Source of the DNA: Sphingomonas cavernae
Lineage (GTDB): Bacteria > Pseudomonadota > Alphaproteobacteria > Sphingomonadales > Sphingomonadaceae
NCBI RefSeq assembly: GCF_003590775.1
Contig: NZ_QYUM01000002.1
Span: forward strand, 496,001-560,000
Reading direction: 5' to 3'
DNA: 64,000 bases
Position numbers and translations under genes: made by a program
The notes under the pieces: generated by a model
What the model was told of the DNA's origin: nothing
Seen by the model: only the letters and a program-made list of their open reading frames with translations
Databases searched by the model: none
Shown here: positions 27,470-36,393 of the stretch, one piece after another
How positions within the stretch are numbered: position 1 is the stretch's first letter
Layout of the letters: each line of letters begins with the position of its first letter

Positions 27470-28269
27470 TGCAATGCGATGTCGGGCGCGTCCTCGGCCT
27501 TCATGCCGATGACATTGTAGCCGGCGTCGACGTGATGGATCTCGCCGGTCACCCCGCTCGCGAGATCGCTGAGCAGATAGAGCCCTGCCCCGCCAACATC
27601 CTCGATCGTGACGTTGCGGCGCAGCGGCGAATTGAGCTCGTTCCATTTGAGGATATAGCGAAAATCGCCGATCCCTGAGGCTGCAAGCGTCTTGATCGGC
27701 CCGGCCGAAATCGCGTTGACGCGGATATTCTCGGGCCCCAGGTCCATCGCCAGATATTTGACGCTGGTCTCGAGCGCGGCCTTGGCCACGCCCATCACGT
27801 TATAATGCGGGATCACCTTTTCGGCGCCGTAATAGCTGAGCGTCAGCAGGCTGCCGCCACCCGGCATCATCGCCCGCGCACGCTGCGTCACCGCGACGAA
27901 GCTGTAGGCCGAAATGTTCATCGTCATCTGAAAATTTTCGAGGCTGGTGTCGACATAGCCGCCACGGAGTTCGTTCTTGTCCGAATAGCCGATCGCGTGG
28001 ACGACGAAATCGATCGTCGGCCAGCGCGCGGCGAGCGCCGCAAACGCCGCATCGAGCGCCCCCATGTCCGAGACGTCGCAATCGATCAGGAAATCCGAGC
28101 CCAGTTGCTCGGCCAGCGGCCGCACGCGTTTTTCCAGCGCCTCACCCTGATAGCTGAACGCGAGTTCCGCGCCCTGCTCATGCAGCTTCTGCGCGATTCC
28201 CCACGCCAGCGAGCGATCATTGGCAAGGCCCATGATCAATCCGCGCTTTCCGGTCATCAAACCGCTCAC
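27466..28269 (-). CDS. fabI: Enoyl-[acyl-carrier-protein] reductase (NADH)
   Basis: 267 residues. Reduces enoyl-ACP in fatty acid elongation. SDR-type fold with the FabI variations: GLIMGLANDRSLAWGIAQ for NADH, HAIGYSDKNELRG, and the catalytic Tyr156-x6-Lys163 in PHYNVMGVAKAALE, with Tyr146 just before. The start at 28269 is GTG and gives a 4-nt overlap with yihY (GTGA); an ATG four codons inside is an alternative. This is the triclosan/isoniazid-type target enzyme. Confidence 0.97.
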   Translation of the reverse strand: MSGLMTGKRGLIMGLANDRSLAWGIAQKLHEQGAELAFSYQGEALEKRVRPLAEQLGSDFLIDCDVSDMGALDAAFAALAARWPTIDFVVHAIGYSDKNELRGGYVDTSLENFQMTMNISAYSFVAVTQRARAMMPGGGSLLTLSYYGAEKVIPHYNVMGVAKAALETSVKYLAMDLGPENIRVNAISAGPIKTLAASGIGDFRYILKWNELNSPLRRNVTIEDVGGAGLYLLSDLASGVTGEIHHVDAGYNVIGMKAEDAPDIALQ

Positions 28270-29237
28270 AATTCCTCCGTTATTTCTGCGTCTTCGGTGG
28301 CAACGGGCGTCGAGCGTATGTCCGGGCTCTCCGCCAGCGCCGCGTTCAATTCGGCCCCGATTACCACGCCGAAGCCGACAAGATAGAAGAAAATGAGCGC
28401 GATCATCACGCCGGCAAGGCTGCCATAGGTGAGATCATAGCTGGTAGCGTGCGACAGCGCACGCGGCAGCAGCTCGGTCACGCCGAGCCACCATGTTGTC
28501 ACGAACAGCGCTCCCGGCCATTTGGGATAACCCGCGCCGCGATAGGTCTTGGGCGTCAGCGACAGGAACAGCATGTAAAGCGCAGCGAACAATGCGAGCG
28601 CAGGCGCGACGCGCGAGGTCGCGACATACCATGCGGCATCGGCGTTGAAGGGGAGGAAGCGATCGATAAATTGCTCGATGCCGACGAGCACGACCTGAAA
28701 GCTGAACGCGGCGAATGCGAGGATCACCGACGCAAAGATGATCCCGATCGATCCCAGCCGATATTCCCAGAATGGACGCGTATAACGCACGCCATAGGCC
28801 CGGCGAAGAATGTCGCGGATCGTCTCGATGAAGCTGCCCGTGGTCCACAGTCCGATCAGCGCGCCGATCCAGAGCAACGAACCCGAGCGCGCGGCGAGTA
28901 CGTCGTTGATCGGCTTTTCAAGCACCGCGGCAACATCGGGCGGTATGGTGAGCAGGAAAGCGTTGACCGTCGCAATCCCGTCCTCGGTCCGCCCGAACAG
29001 GCGCGCGATCGCCGCCGCCACGATGAAGAATGGAAACAGCGTGACCAGCGCGAGATAGGCGAGGTTGCCTGCATGGAGAAAGCCGTCGTCATAGACGCCG
29101 AGGATCACCCGCTTGGCGACAGTGAAGGGGTAAGTGCCGGGCCGGACCCTGTCGATGCCCTCCTGCACCGCCTCCCGCGCAGCGCGCGCCAGGCGCTTGC
29201 GACGCTCCTCAGGGGATTGGGGGTGCAGGTCCTGCAT
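28266..29237 (-). CDS. YihY/BrkB family membrane protein
   Basis: 323 residues. Six hydrophobic helices with the family hallmarks AYLALVTLFPFFIVAAAI, LWIGALIGLWTTGSFIETIRDILRRAYGV, RPFWEYRLGSIGI and YDLTYGSLAGVMIALIFFYLVGFGVVIGAELNAAL. Earlier called ribonuclease BN by mistake; a flippase or transporter-like role is suspected but unproven. Overlaps fabI by 4 nt and follows cbpA by 6 bp. Confidence 0.92.
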   Translation of the reverse strand: MQDLHPQSPEERRKRLARAAREAVQEGIDRVRPGTYPFTVAKRVILGVYDDGFLHAGNLAYLALVTLFPFFIVAAAIARLFGRTEDGIATVNAFLLTIPPDVAAVLEKPINDVLAARSGSLLWIGALIGLWTTGSFIETIRDILRRAYGVRYTRPFWEYRLGSIGIIFASVILAFAAFSFQVVLVGIEQFIDRFLPFNADAAWYVATSRVAPALALFAALYMLFLSLTPKTYRGAGYPKWPGALFVTTWWLGVTELLPRALSHATSYDLTYGSLAGVMIALIFFYLVGFGVVIGAELNAALAESPDIRSTPVATEDAEITEEL

Positions 29238-29243
29238 CGTGGA

Positions 29244-30185
29244 CTATACGTCCAGTCCCGCCCGCGGGTTGCGCCCGTCATCTTCCGTCCAACCCTCGAC
29301 GAAGCTGCTCAGCGCGGCATCATCCGCCGGAATATCAATCATCAGCGTCACAAGCTGGTCGCCGCGTTCGCCCGACTTGGCGTGAAAGCCCTTGCCCTTC
29401 AGGCGCAGCGCCTTGCCCGATGTCGAGCCCTTGGGCACCGCGAGCATGACCGGCCCGTCAACCGTGGGAACCTTTACCTTGGCGCCCGCGACCGCCTCCT
29501 TCAGCGTTACCGGAAGGTCGAGTCGGACATTGTAGCCATCGCGCTTGAAGAAACGGTGCGGACGTACCTCGATCGTCACGATCGCATCACCCGCGCCGCC
29601 AGGACCGGGCTGCCCCTTGCCGCCGAGCCGCATCTGCGTGCCCGTCTCGACCCCCTTTGGCAGTTTCAGATCGATCGTCTTGCCGTCCTGCAAGGTGATG
29701 CGCTGCGGCGTCAAAGCCGCGGCATCCTCGAACGACACCGCCAGCCTGTAAGCCACGTTGGCCCCCTTGGGCGACGGCGCCTGGCGACCACGCCCGAAAC
29801 CGCCAAAGCCGCCGCGACTGCGCCCGCCACCGAACAGTCCGTCAAAAATATCGCCGAAATCTGCGCCGTCGTCGCCGAATTCGAAATGCGCGCCGCCGCC
29901 TTGCTGGCGATAGCCCCCGCCCGGTCCACCGCCGCCGCCAAAGCCAAAAGGTGACGTGGGATTGCCTTCGCCGTCGATCTCTCCACGGTCGAAGCGTGCG
30001 CGCTTGTCCTTGTCGGTCAGCAGGTCATAGGCCGCCGTCGTCTGCGAAAAGCGTTCGGACGCCTTGGGATTGTCCTTGTTGCGGTCGGGGTGGAGTTCCT
30101 TCGCGAGCTTGCGATACGCCTTCTTGATATCGGTTTCGCTCGCGCCGCGCTCGACGCCCAGGATTTGATACGGATCTGCTGCCAT
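29244..30185 (-). CDS. DnaJ-class chaperone, CbpA type
   Basis: 313 residues from ATG 30185. J domain at residues 5-70 with HPD at 32-34 ([14 protein letters not shown]), then a Gly/Phe-rich stretch ([25 protein letters not shown]), then the two C-terminal beta domains ([49 protein letters not shown]). No zinc-finger CxxCxGxG repeats are present, which places it with CbpA/class II J proteins rather than DnaJ. First gene of the minus-strand run ending in aroC. Confidence 0.94.
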   Translation of the reverse strand: MAADPYQILGVERGASETDIKKAYRKLAKELHPDRNKDNPKASERFSQTTAAYDLLTDKDKRARFDRGEIDGEGNPTSPFGFGGGGGPGGGYRQQGGGAHFEFGDDGADFGDIFDGLFGGGRSRGGFGGFGRGRQAPSPKGANVAYRLAVSFEDAAALTPQRITLQDGKTIDLKLPKGVETGTQMRLGGKGQPGPGGAGDAIVTIEVRPHRFFKRDGYNVRLDLPVTLKEAVAGAKVKVPTVDGPVMLAVPKGSTSGKALRLKGKGFHAKSGERGDQLVTLMIDIPADDAALSSFVEGWTEDDGRNPRAGLDV

Positions 30186-30282
30186 AACCTTCCTTTTGGC
30201 GCGGTTCGTGCGCTGAGACAACAGATTGGAAGCAATGCCACGCGTTCAAGACTGGCCGTTTCCCTATAACCCTCCATCGGTT

Positions 30283-30873
30283 ATGGCGCTGACCATGACG
30301 GAAAACCCCTTCACGCTGTTCGACCACTGGTTTGCCGAAGCGCGCGCGAACGAACTCAATGACTCGAATGCGATGGCGCTTGCCACGGTCGACGCGGAGG
30401 GACAGCCGTCGCTGCGGATGGTGCTGCTCAAGGGGCACGGGCCAGAGGGCTTCATCTTCTACACCAACCAGCAAAGCCGCAAGGCCCGCGAGCTGACCGT
30501 CAATCCGCACGCAGCCTTGCTGTTTCACTGGAAGTCGCTGCGCCGCCAGATTCGAATCGAAGGACATATTACGCCGGTCGACCCAGCCATCGCCGATGCC
30601 TATTTTGCGACGCGCAGCCGCGATTCGCAGCTCGGCGCCTGGGCGTCGGACCAGTCGCGCCCGCTCGATCGCCGCGAGACTTTCGAAGCGCGTTTCGACG
30701 AGATGCAGGCGCGCTTCGCGGGGCAGGACGTGCCCCGGCCGCCGCACTGGTCGGGATATCGCGTGACGCCCGAGCGCATCGAGTTCTGGCAGGACCGCGA
30801 ACACCGCCTCCACGAACGACGGCTGTTCACGCGCACCGACGATGGCTGGGACGAAGGGCTGCTCTACCCGTGA
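30283..30873 (+). CDS. pdxH: Pyridoxamine 5'-phosphate oxidase
   Basis: 196 residues from ATG 30283; ATG 30295 (MTENPF) is equally plausible, and a TTG at 30226 would be the longest option. FMN-dependent oxidation of PNP/PMP to PLP. Visible: NAMALATVDAEGQPSLRMVLLKG, IFYTNQQSRKARELTVNPHAALLFHWKSLRRQIRIEG, SRDSQLGAWASDQSRPL, PPHWSGYRVTPERIEFWQ and the final RLHERRLF segment. Divergent from cbpA; its stop overlaps the next gene's GTG. Confidence 0.95.
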   Translation: MALTMTENPFTLFDHWFAEARANELNDSNAMALATVDAEGQPSLRMVLLKGHGPEGFIFYTNQQSRKARELTVNPHAALLFHWKSLRRQIRIEGHITPVDPAIADAYFATRSRDSQLGAWASDQSRPLDRRETFEARFDEMQARFAGQDVPRPPHWSGYRVTPERIEFWQDREHRLHERRLFTRTDDGWDEGLLYP

Positions 30874-31784
30874 GCCGCGCCGCGTTGACCCAACGCGCGG
30901 CGATCGCCAGCGTCTGCACCGCGGTGCTGCTGCTGGCGCTGAAGGGCTGGGCAGCATGGGTCACCGGCTCGGTGGCAATGCTCGGCTCGCTCGCCGATAC
31001 CGGGCTCGATCTCGTCGCCTCGCTCGTGACGCTGTTCAGCGTGCGCTACGCCGCCCAGCCCGCGGACACCGAGCACCGTTTCGGGCATGGTAAGGCAGAG
31101 GCGCTGGCCGCGCTCTTTCAGGTCATGCTGATTTCGATATCGGCATGCGGCATCGCGGTGCAGGCGGTGCGGCGGCTGATCGCGGGTGATGTCAGCGCCA
31201 ATGCCGAATATGGCATCGGCGTTTCGATCGCCGCGCTTGCCGCGACGCTCCTGCTGATTGCCTATCAACGTCATGTGATCCGGCAGACGAACTCGGTCGC
31301 GATCACCGCGGACAATGTCCATTACCAGAGCGACCTGCTGCTCAACGGATCGGTGATCGCCGCGCTCGTACTCGACCAGTACCTTGGGCTGACCGGCGCC
31401 GATCCCGTGTTCGGCGTCCTGATCGCGCTGTGGCTCCTCTATGGCGCGCTGCGCGCCTCCACCACCGCGATCAACCAGTTGATGGACCGCGAATGGCCCG
31501 AGGAGAAGCGGCAGCGATTCCTTGCGATCGCGGCGCAGCAACCCGAGCTGCTCGGCATCCACGACCTGCGCACGCGCTCCAGCGGCGCGCAGGACTTCGT
31601 GCAATTCCACGTCTGGGTCCGTCCCGACATGACCGTCGCGGAAGCGCACGCGATATCCGAGGGTGTCGAACAAAAGCTGATGGCCGCCTTTCCCGACACC
31701 GAAATCCTTATCCACCTCGACCCCGAAGGTCAGATCGATCGACTGGGCGAGCCCGACGAAGCCCTGCGGGAGACACCCGAATGA
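30870..31784 (+). CDS. Cation diffusion facilitator (FieF-like) metal efflux pump
   Basis: 304 residues, GTG start overlapping the pdxH stop (GTGA). Six transmembrane helices and a C-terminal ferredoxin-like cytoplasmic domain. The binding-site motifs are DTGLD (TM2 D-x3-D), HRFGHGKAEALAAL after TM2/3 and HYQSD (TM5 H-x3-D), the FieF/YiiP pattern for Zn2+/Fe2+/H+ antiport; the metal itself is not certain. A downstream PhzF-family gene overlaps its end. Confidence 0.93.
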   Translation: MSRAALTQRAAIASVCTAVLLLALKGWAAWVTGSVAMLGSLADTGLDLVASLVTLFSVRYAAQPADTEHRFGHGKAEALAALFQVMLISISACGIAVQAVRRLIAGDVSANAEYGIGVSIAALAATLLLIAYQRHVIRQTNSVAITADNVHYQSDLLLNGSVIAALVLDQYLGLTGADPVFGVLIALWLLYGALRASTTAINQLMDREWPEEKRQRFLAIAAQQPELLGIHDLRTRSSGAQDFVQFHVWVRPDMTVAEAHAISEGVEQKLMAAFPDTEILIHLDPEGQIDRLGEPDEALRETPE

Positions 31785-32575
31785 AGCTGCCCTTCGCCCA
31801 GATCGACGCCTTTGCCGACCGGCCTTTTCAGGGAAATTCGGCGGCGGTGATCCCGCTCGACGCATGGCTGCCCGACGAACTGCTCATCAGGATCGCAATG
31901 GAGAACAACCTCTCCGAAACCGCGTTTCTCGTGCCCGCCTCGGACGATGCCGATTACGAGCTGCGCTGGTGCACCCCGACCACCGAGGTGCCGCTCTGCG
32001 GCCATGCCACGCTGGCCGCGGGACATTTCGTGCTTTCCCGCGATCAATCGATGGCACGCGTGCGCTTTCTGACGCGCAAGGCAGGCATGCTGGAAGTACA
32101 GCGCGCGGGCACTGGCTACGCGCTCGATCTGCCCGCGACGGACATGGAGCCTGGCAGCGACGACACGCTGCTCGACATTCTGGGATTGCCGGATGCATCG
32201 ATTTTCGTGGCATGTAATGGCGTCGAACACATTCATATAGTCCTGCTGCCCGACGAAGCGGCTGTGCGCGCGGTCAGGCCGGATTTTCGCAGGCTTGCCG
32301 AAGTCGACACAATGGCGATCGTCACCGCACCCGGCGATAGCGCCGACATCGCCAGCCGCGTCTTCGTCTCGGCCTGGGGGATAGACGAGGATCCCGTTAC
32401 CGGCTCGGCGCACGCAGCGCTCGTCCCTTTCTGGGCGGAACGGCTTGGCCGAGACACCTTCTCTGCCTTTCAGGCATCGGCGCGCGGGGGACACATGCGA
32501 TGCAGGCTGGAGGGCGATCGCGTTATCCTGGACGCGCCCTGTGTCACAGTGATCGAGGGCGTGTTCAGCCTTTAG
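31781..32575 (+). CDS. PhzF family isomerase
   Basis: 264 residues from ATG 31781 (4-nt overlap). PhzF/diaminopimelate-epimerase fold: [33 protein letters not shown] with the likely acid Glu, [21 protein letters not shown] and [15 protein letters not shown]-like [16 protein letters not shown]. Such enzymes isomerise small metabolites; in PhzF the substrate is DHHA, but no phenazine genes are present here. Last gene of the pdxH-CDF-PhzF unit; stop overlaps the convergent mnmA stop. Confidence 0.92.
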   Translation: MKLPFAQIDAFADRPFQGNSAAVIPLDAWLPDELLIRIAMENNLSETAFLVPASDDADYELRWCTPTTEVPLCGHATLAAGHFVLSRDQSMARVRFLTRKAGMLEVQRAGTGYALDLPATDMEPGSDDTLLDILGLPDASIFVACNGVEHIHIVLLPDEAAVRAVRPDFRRLAEVDTMAIVTAPGDSADIASRVFVSAWGIDEDPVTGSAHAALVPFWAERLGRDTFSAFQASARGGHMRCRLEGDRVILDAPCVTVIEGVFSL

Positions 32576-33681
32576 GCCGCTTCCGCCAGCTCCGCCGCCT
32601 CGGTTTCCTCGATCCAGCCGCCGCCAAGCACGCGGTCGCCATCATAAAGCACTGCGGCCTGGCCGGGGGCGACGCCATATTCGGGCATGTCGAACACGAC
32701 CCGGTCGCCTTCCAGCCGCGCGGGCACGGGCTTGGCGAGCGAGCGCACCTTGGCGGAAACCGGGCCTGAATGATGGCCCCCGATCCAGTTGATTCCCGAG
32801 ATGCGTGCCGCCGAAACGCCAAGCGCGCGGCGCGGCCCAACCACGACGCGGCGCGTCTCGGGCTCGAGCCTGATCACGTAGAGCGGCTCGGCCTGTCCGC
32901 CGATCTCGAGCCCCCGGCGCTGGCCGACGGTGAAATGGATGAAGCCCTTGTGCGCGCCGAGCACATGGCCCGACAGGTCGACGATTTCGCCCGCGGTGTC
33001 CGCATCGGGGCGGACCTTGCGGACGATCTTGGCATAGTCGCCGTCGGGCACGAAGCAGATGTCCTGGCTGTCGGGCTTCATCGCGACGCCCAGCCCCAGT
33101 TCCTTCGCGATCTCGCGCACCGCGGGCTTGGGCATGCCGCCCAGCGGGAATCGCAGATAGTCGAGCTGGTCCTGCGTCGTCGCAAAAAGGAAATAGCTCT
33201 GGTCGCGCGCGGGATCGGCGGCGCGGTGCAGTTCGGCGCCCGCTTCGCCCTCGACGCGGCGGACATAATGGCCCGTCGCAAGGCAATCGGCGCCGAGATC
33301 TTTCGCGAGCTTGAACAGGTCGGTGAACTTCACCCCCATATTGCACTTCACGCAGGGAATGGGGGTGCGTCCCGCCATATATTCGCTGGCAAAATCCTCG
33401 ATCACCGAGTCGCGAAAACGGCTTTCATGATCGAAGACATAGTGCGCGATACCCAGCCGGTCCGCGACCGCACGCGCATCGCGGATATCCTGCCCCGCGC
33501 AGCAGCTACCGGTGCGCCCCACCGCGGCGCCATGGTCATAGAGCTGGAGCGTGATGCCGATCGTCTCCGCGCCCGTGCGCGCCGCGAGCGCGGCAACGAC
33601 CGAACTGTCGACGCCGCCCGACATGGCGACGACGATGCGACGGGCCTTCATCGGGCCATCGAGCTGGAAATCGGGGGACAT
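32572..33681 (-). CDS. mnmA: tRNA-specific 2-thiouridylase MnmA
   Basis: 369 residues from ATG 33681 (MSPDFQLDG); longer starts upstream are not needed. Installs the 2-thio group on U34 of tRNA Lys, Glu and Gln. PP-loop [35 protein letters not shown], catalytic Cys in [20 protein letters not shown], the [12 protein letters not shown] segment with the second cysteine, and the C-terminal beta domains starting [10 protein letters not shown] are all visible. Confidence 0.97.
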   Translation of the reverse strand: MSPDFQLDGPMKARRIVVAMSGGVDSSVVAALAARTGAETIGITLQLYDHGAAVGRTGSCCAGQDIRDARAVADRLGIAHYVFDHESRFRDSVIEDFASEYMAGRTPIPCVKCNMGVKFTDLFKLAKDLGADCLATGHYVRRVEGEAGAELHRAADPARDQSYFLFATTQDQLDYLRFPLGGMPKPAVREIAKELGLGVAMKPDSQDICFVPDGDYAKIVRKVRPDADTAGEIVDLSGHVLGAHKGFIHFTVGQRRGLEIGGQAEPLYVIRLEPETRRVVVGPRRALGVSAARISGINWIGGHHSGPVSAKVRSLAKPVPARLEGDRVVFDMPEYGVAPGQAAVLYDGDRVLGGGWIEETEAAELAEAA

Positions 33682-33829
33682 TGCGCGCGCCCCATAGCCC
33701 GGTTTGGCCCAGGAGGCAAAAATCGCTTCCATGGGACGCATTTTCGTGCACCGGACGGCCCTGAATTTACGGCTGATTCAGCATTCCAGGTTACTTGGAG
33801 AGAAGAATAACAGGGGCACCCGAGTCGCG

Positions 33830-34105
33830 ATGAAGCTGGAATTTTCACGATTCGAGGCAGCACGGGCTTCTGATTTGCCGGCGCCGGATTTCGCGGTGCT
33901 GATTGCGGGATTGTCCGCGCATCAGTCGGCGACCGCGACCGCCAGACATCAGATATTACTGGATAATCCCGGCTCCTCCGGTGGCGGAGAGACGCTGCCG
34001 CCCGTTGATCTTTTCGCACAGAATGCTCGCGCAGCCGCGCGCGCCAGTTCGGGAAGCTTCAACGCCGAAGTGGCGCGCGCGTTGTCGATCGATTCAGGAA
34101 AATGA
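33830..34105 (+). CDS. Small hypothetical protein upstream of sciP
   Basis: 91 residues from ATG 33830, ending about 100 bp before sciP. Composition is Ala-rich with a possible amphipathic helix (FAVLIAGLSAHQ) and a Gly/Ser patch. No family is recognised and the ribosome binding site is weak. Its codon choice resembles real genes of the region, but it could be a chance frame. Confidence 0.35.
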   Translation: MKLEFSRFEAARASDLPAPDFAVLIAGLSAHQSATATARHQILLDNPGSSGGGETLPPVDLFAQNARAAARASSGSFNAEVARALSIDSGK

Positions 34106-34208
34106 CCGGAAAATTTACCCTAGCGCTTTAGGTTTATTTCAACGCACCCGGAGTAGATTGATTCAGCAAGAAGGTTCGAGGCAGAAACGCCCGTCAATTG
34201 AGGTAGGA

Positions 34209-34508
34209 ATGATCGAAAACCAAAAAATCCGCCCCGCCCAGGTGATCGGTCCGCTCGGTGAACCGTTGACGCTGGACACGCTGCCGCCGCCTTCCACCTC
34301 GCGCTGGGTTGTCCGTCGCAAGGCCGAGGTCGTCGCGGCGGTAAATGGCGGCTTGCTTTCGGTCGATGAGGTCTGCGAGCGCTACCGGCTGACGCTCGAG
34401 GAATTTGCGGGCTGGCAGCGTGCGGTTGATCGCTCGGGCATGCCCGGACTGCGCGTGACGCGCATCCAGCACTACAAGTCGCTTTACGAACGCCAGCAGA
34501 AATACTGA
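34209..34508 (+). CDS. sciP: SciP (DUF1153) CtrA-inhibiting cell-cycle regulator
   Basis: 99 residues from ATG 34209 with GAGGTAGGA upstream. The protein matches SciP closely along its length: QVIGPLGEPLTLDTLPPPST, then SRWVVRRKAEVVAAVNGGL and the helix-turn-helix LSVDEVCERYRLTLEEFAGW, then RVTRIQHYK. In Caulobacter SciP binds DNA and CtrA and blocks CtrA-dependent transcription in G1. In sphingomonads CtrA mainly controls motility and gene-transfer functions, so a similar modulating role is expected. Confidence 0.92.
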   Translation: MIENQKIRPAQVIGPLGEPLTLDTLPPPSTSRWVVRRKAEVVAAVNGGLLSVDEVCERYRLTLEEFAGWQRAVDRSGMPGLRVTRIQHYKSLYERQQKY

Positions 34509-34616
34509 AGCGCGGCGCGGTATCGACAGCACCCGCGCGCTCCATATTCTCCGCCCTTTCATCAAGCGAGGGCGGAGAAATCGTTTTTCGGGCCCGGCGA
34601 ATTACGTGACGGGCAT

Positions 34617-34640
34617 GGAACAAACACCCCGATTATCCGT
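34617..34640 (+). promoter_or_regulatory. EcfG-type (general stress) promoter candidate
   Basis: GGAAC at 34617-34621, 16-bp spacer, CGTA starting at 34638. This is close to the alphaproteobacterial EcfG consensus GGAAC-N16/17-CGTT, about 58 bp before a GlsB-type stress protein gene. Confidence 0.45.
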
Positions 34641-34697
34641 ATAACTTCCGTCAGGCGGCCCGTTTCCAAGAGGCGCGCCAAGGCAGGAGGACGGAAT

Positions 34698-34958
34698 ATG
34701 CTCTCTTTCATTCTTTGGCTGATCATCGGCGGCGTCATCGGCTGGCTCGCTAGCATCGTGATGCGCACCGACGCGCAACAGGGCATTTTTCTCAATGTTA
34801 TCGTGGGAATCGTCGGCGCGTTTTTGGCCGGCCTGGTGCTGTCGGGCGGATCGATCAACAATGCGGGCATCAACGTGACCTCGCTGGTCGCCTCGTTCGT
34901 CGGCGCGGTCGTGCTCCTCGGCATCGTCAATCTGATCCGTCGCGGCAGCGTGCGCTGA
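34698..34958 (+). CDS. GlsB/YeaQ/YmgE family stress-response membrane protein
   Basis: 86 residues with three hydrophobic helices rich in Gly (LILWLIIGGVIGWLASIVM..., NVIVGIVGAFLAGLVL, SFVGAVVLLGIVNLIRR). Transglycosylase-associated protein family; in other bacteria these are induced by envelope, acid or general stress. AGGAGG ribosome binding site. A paralogue is at 35891-36151 on the other strand. Confidence 0.92.
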   Translation: MLSFILWLIIGGVIGWLASIVMRTDAQQGIFLNVIVGIVGAFLAGLVLSGGSINNAGINVTSLVASFVGAVVLLGIVNLIRRGSVR

Positions 34959-34973
34959 CGCCAGACAATTGCT

Positions 34974-35008
34974 GAAAAAGAGCCGCGCGGAACGCATTCG
35001 CGCGGCTC
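34974..35008 (-). terminator. Terminator of the SIMPL gene
   Basis: Stem GAGCCGCGCG / CGCGCGGCTC (34980-34989 with 34999-35008); on the minus strand it is followed by five T residues. It may also stop transcription from the GlsB gene. Confidence 0.8.
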
Positions 35009-35023
35009 GGTTCAGAACTGTTG

Positions 35024-35050
35024 GAGCACTTCCCGTAAGTGGAGATGCTC
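35024..35050. repeat. Degenerate AGAGCACTTCC-type palindrome
   Basis: GAGCACTTCC and GGAGATGCTC face each other with a 7-bp gap; a shortened and decayed relative of the repeat at 12834-12884. Confidence 0.5.
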
Positions 35051-35054
35051 GCCT

Positions 35055-35780
35055 TTATTCGAGTTCGAAGCTTACCGTGACGGTAACGCCCACGGTCTGT
35101 TCGCCGGGAGCGATGGCGGTGTCAGCTTCGGCCTTTCCGCGCGACGCCATCACATAGGGCATCGGCGGCGGCGGCGCATAGCCGCCCGCTTCACTGATCG
35201 ACAATATGCGCTTCACCTTCAGCCCCGCTGCACCCGCATACAGCACGGCGCGCGCGCGCGCCTTTTTTATGGCATCGACGCGCGCCTCGTCCTCGGCCGC
35301 CTCGGGCTTGTCGATCTGCAGGCTTGGCCCGTTGATCTGATTGGCGCCCTCGGCGACGAGGGCATCGAGGATCGTGCCGCTCTTGCCGACGTCGCGGAAA
35401 CGAACCGTTACGGTATTAGTCGCCTGATAACCCGTGATGACGGGCGGCACGTTCTCTCCATAGCGATATTGCGGCTGGAGGTTGACGGTGCTCGTCTGAA
35501 TGTCGCGGTCGGCGATCCCCGCCTTCTTCAGCGCGGCCGTCACGCGCGCCATCCGCTGTGCATTTTCGCGCATCGCACTGGCCGCGTCCGCGCCCTGCGT
35601 GACGACGCCTGCATTGATCACAGCGACATCGGGTACACGTCTTGTTTCGCCCGTGGCAACGATATCGAGCTTGGTTCCCTGGATCACGGGAACGGGCACC
35701 GCGACAGTCGACTGCGCGGAAAGTGCGGCGGGCGTAGCAGCCAACGCGGCAAGCGCGAGCGCTGGGAAGGTCTTGTGCAT
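35055..35780 (-). CDS. SIMPL domain (DUF541) periplasmic protein
   Basis: 241 residues. Signal peptide MHKTFPALALAALAATPAALSAQ, then the SIMPL fold: LDIVATGETRRVPDVAVINAGVVTQG, the helix with AMRENAQRMARVTAALKKAGI, DRDIQTSTVNLQPQY, GYQATNTVTVRFRD and the C-terminal DAIKKARARAVLYAGAAGLKV. Family members are outer-membrane or periplasmic proteins of unclear role, some linked to oxidative stress. An 8-bp palindrome (35803-35821) lies in its leader. Confidence 0.92.
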   Translation of the reverse strand: MHKTFPALALAALAATPAALSAQSTVAVPVPVIQGTKLDIVATGETRRVPDVAVINAGVVTQGADAASAMRENAQRMARVTAALKKAGIADRDIQTSTVNLQPQYRYGENVPPVITGYQATNTVTVRFRDVGKSGTILDALVAEGANQINGPSLQIDKPEAAEDEARVDAIKKARARAVLYAGAAGLKVKRILSISEAGGYAPPPPMPYVMASRGKAEADTAIAPGEQTVGVTVTVSFELE

Positions 35781-35890
35781 CTACGCGTAACTCCTTGTTT
35801 CAGCGAAGGGACACCCTTCGCCGTCAAGGTCTTATGAACACAGATTGGCTGCACGGCGGCTGAATGCGCATCCGGTGGGCTGCATCGCCA

Positions 35891-36151
35891 TCAGCCCTTG
35901 CCGCGCACTTTCAAAATTATCCGGTAAAGGACGAGTAGCGCGATCGCGCCGATTGTCGCGCCAATGAAGCCCGTCGATTCGCCCGGCTCGTAAAAGCCCA
36001 CTATCTGGCCGACATAGCCAACGAGCAGCGCGCCCGCGATGCCGATCAGGATGGTGACAAGGCAACCGCCAGGGTCCTTGCCCGGCATGATGAGCTTGCC
36101 CAGCCCGCCCGCGACGAGACCGATGAGTATCCACCAGAGAAAATCGCCCAT
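35891..36151 (-). CDS. Second GlsB/YeaQ/YmgE family membrane protein
   Basis: 86 residues, three Gly-rich helices (FLWWILIGLVAGGLGKLIM, ILIGIAGALLVGYVGQIVG, FIGATIGAIALLVLYRI). The family motif GKDPGGCLVT is present, unlike in the copy at 34698-34958, so the two are diverged paralogues. AGGGAGGG ribosome binding site before ATG. No EcfG-like site was found for it. Confidence 0.92.
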   Translation of the reverse strand: MGDFLWWILIGLVAGGLGKLIMPGKDPGGCLVTILIGIAGALLVGYVGQIVGFYEPGESTGFIGATIGAIALLVLYRIILKVRGKG

Positions 36152-36323
36152 TGCCGTCCCTCCCTAAACAGCGCGTCCGAAAGCGCGGCGCAATGTTCCT
36201 TCGATCGTGTCAAATGGCAAGCGAGGAAATGCGACGCCTGCGTCACAACTATACGATTCAGTACGAAATTCCTTGATTTCGCGCCGGACTGGGCGCAGGA
36301 AGCGCGCTTCTCAAAAGTCCCGC

Positions 36324-36352
36324 TTGAGGCTGGTGACTTATTGATGTAATAC
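36324..36352 (+). promoter_or_regulatory. Sigma-70-type promoter candidate for the RND operon
   Basis: TTGAGG (36324-36329), 17-bp spacer, TAATAC (36347-36352), 41 bp before the adaptor gene start. Good spacing and near-consensus boxes; untested. Confidence 0.45.
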
Positions 36353-36393
36353 ACTTGCCGCATACCCAGATGCATCCAGGCTGAAAGCAGGCA

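Noticed and set aside
28449-29954. A 501-codon plus-strand frame opposite yihY and cbpA
   Set aside because: No family resemblance, low-complexity composition; shadow of real minus-strand genes.
34113-34132. Possible CtrA site upstream of sciP
   Set aside because: The two TTTA/TTTA-like halves have the wrong spacing for TTAA-N7-TTAA.
36174-36213. EcfG-like GGAAC and a TTGACA on the minus strand before the second GlsB gene
   Set aside because: No CGTT at 15-18 bp from GGAAC and no acceptable -10 at the right distance from TTGACA.
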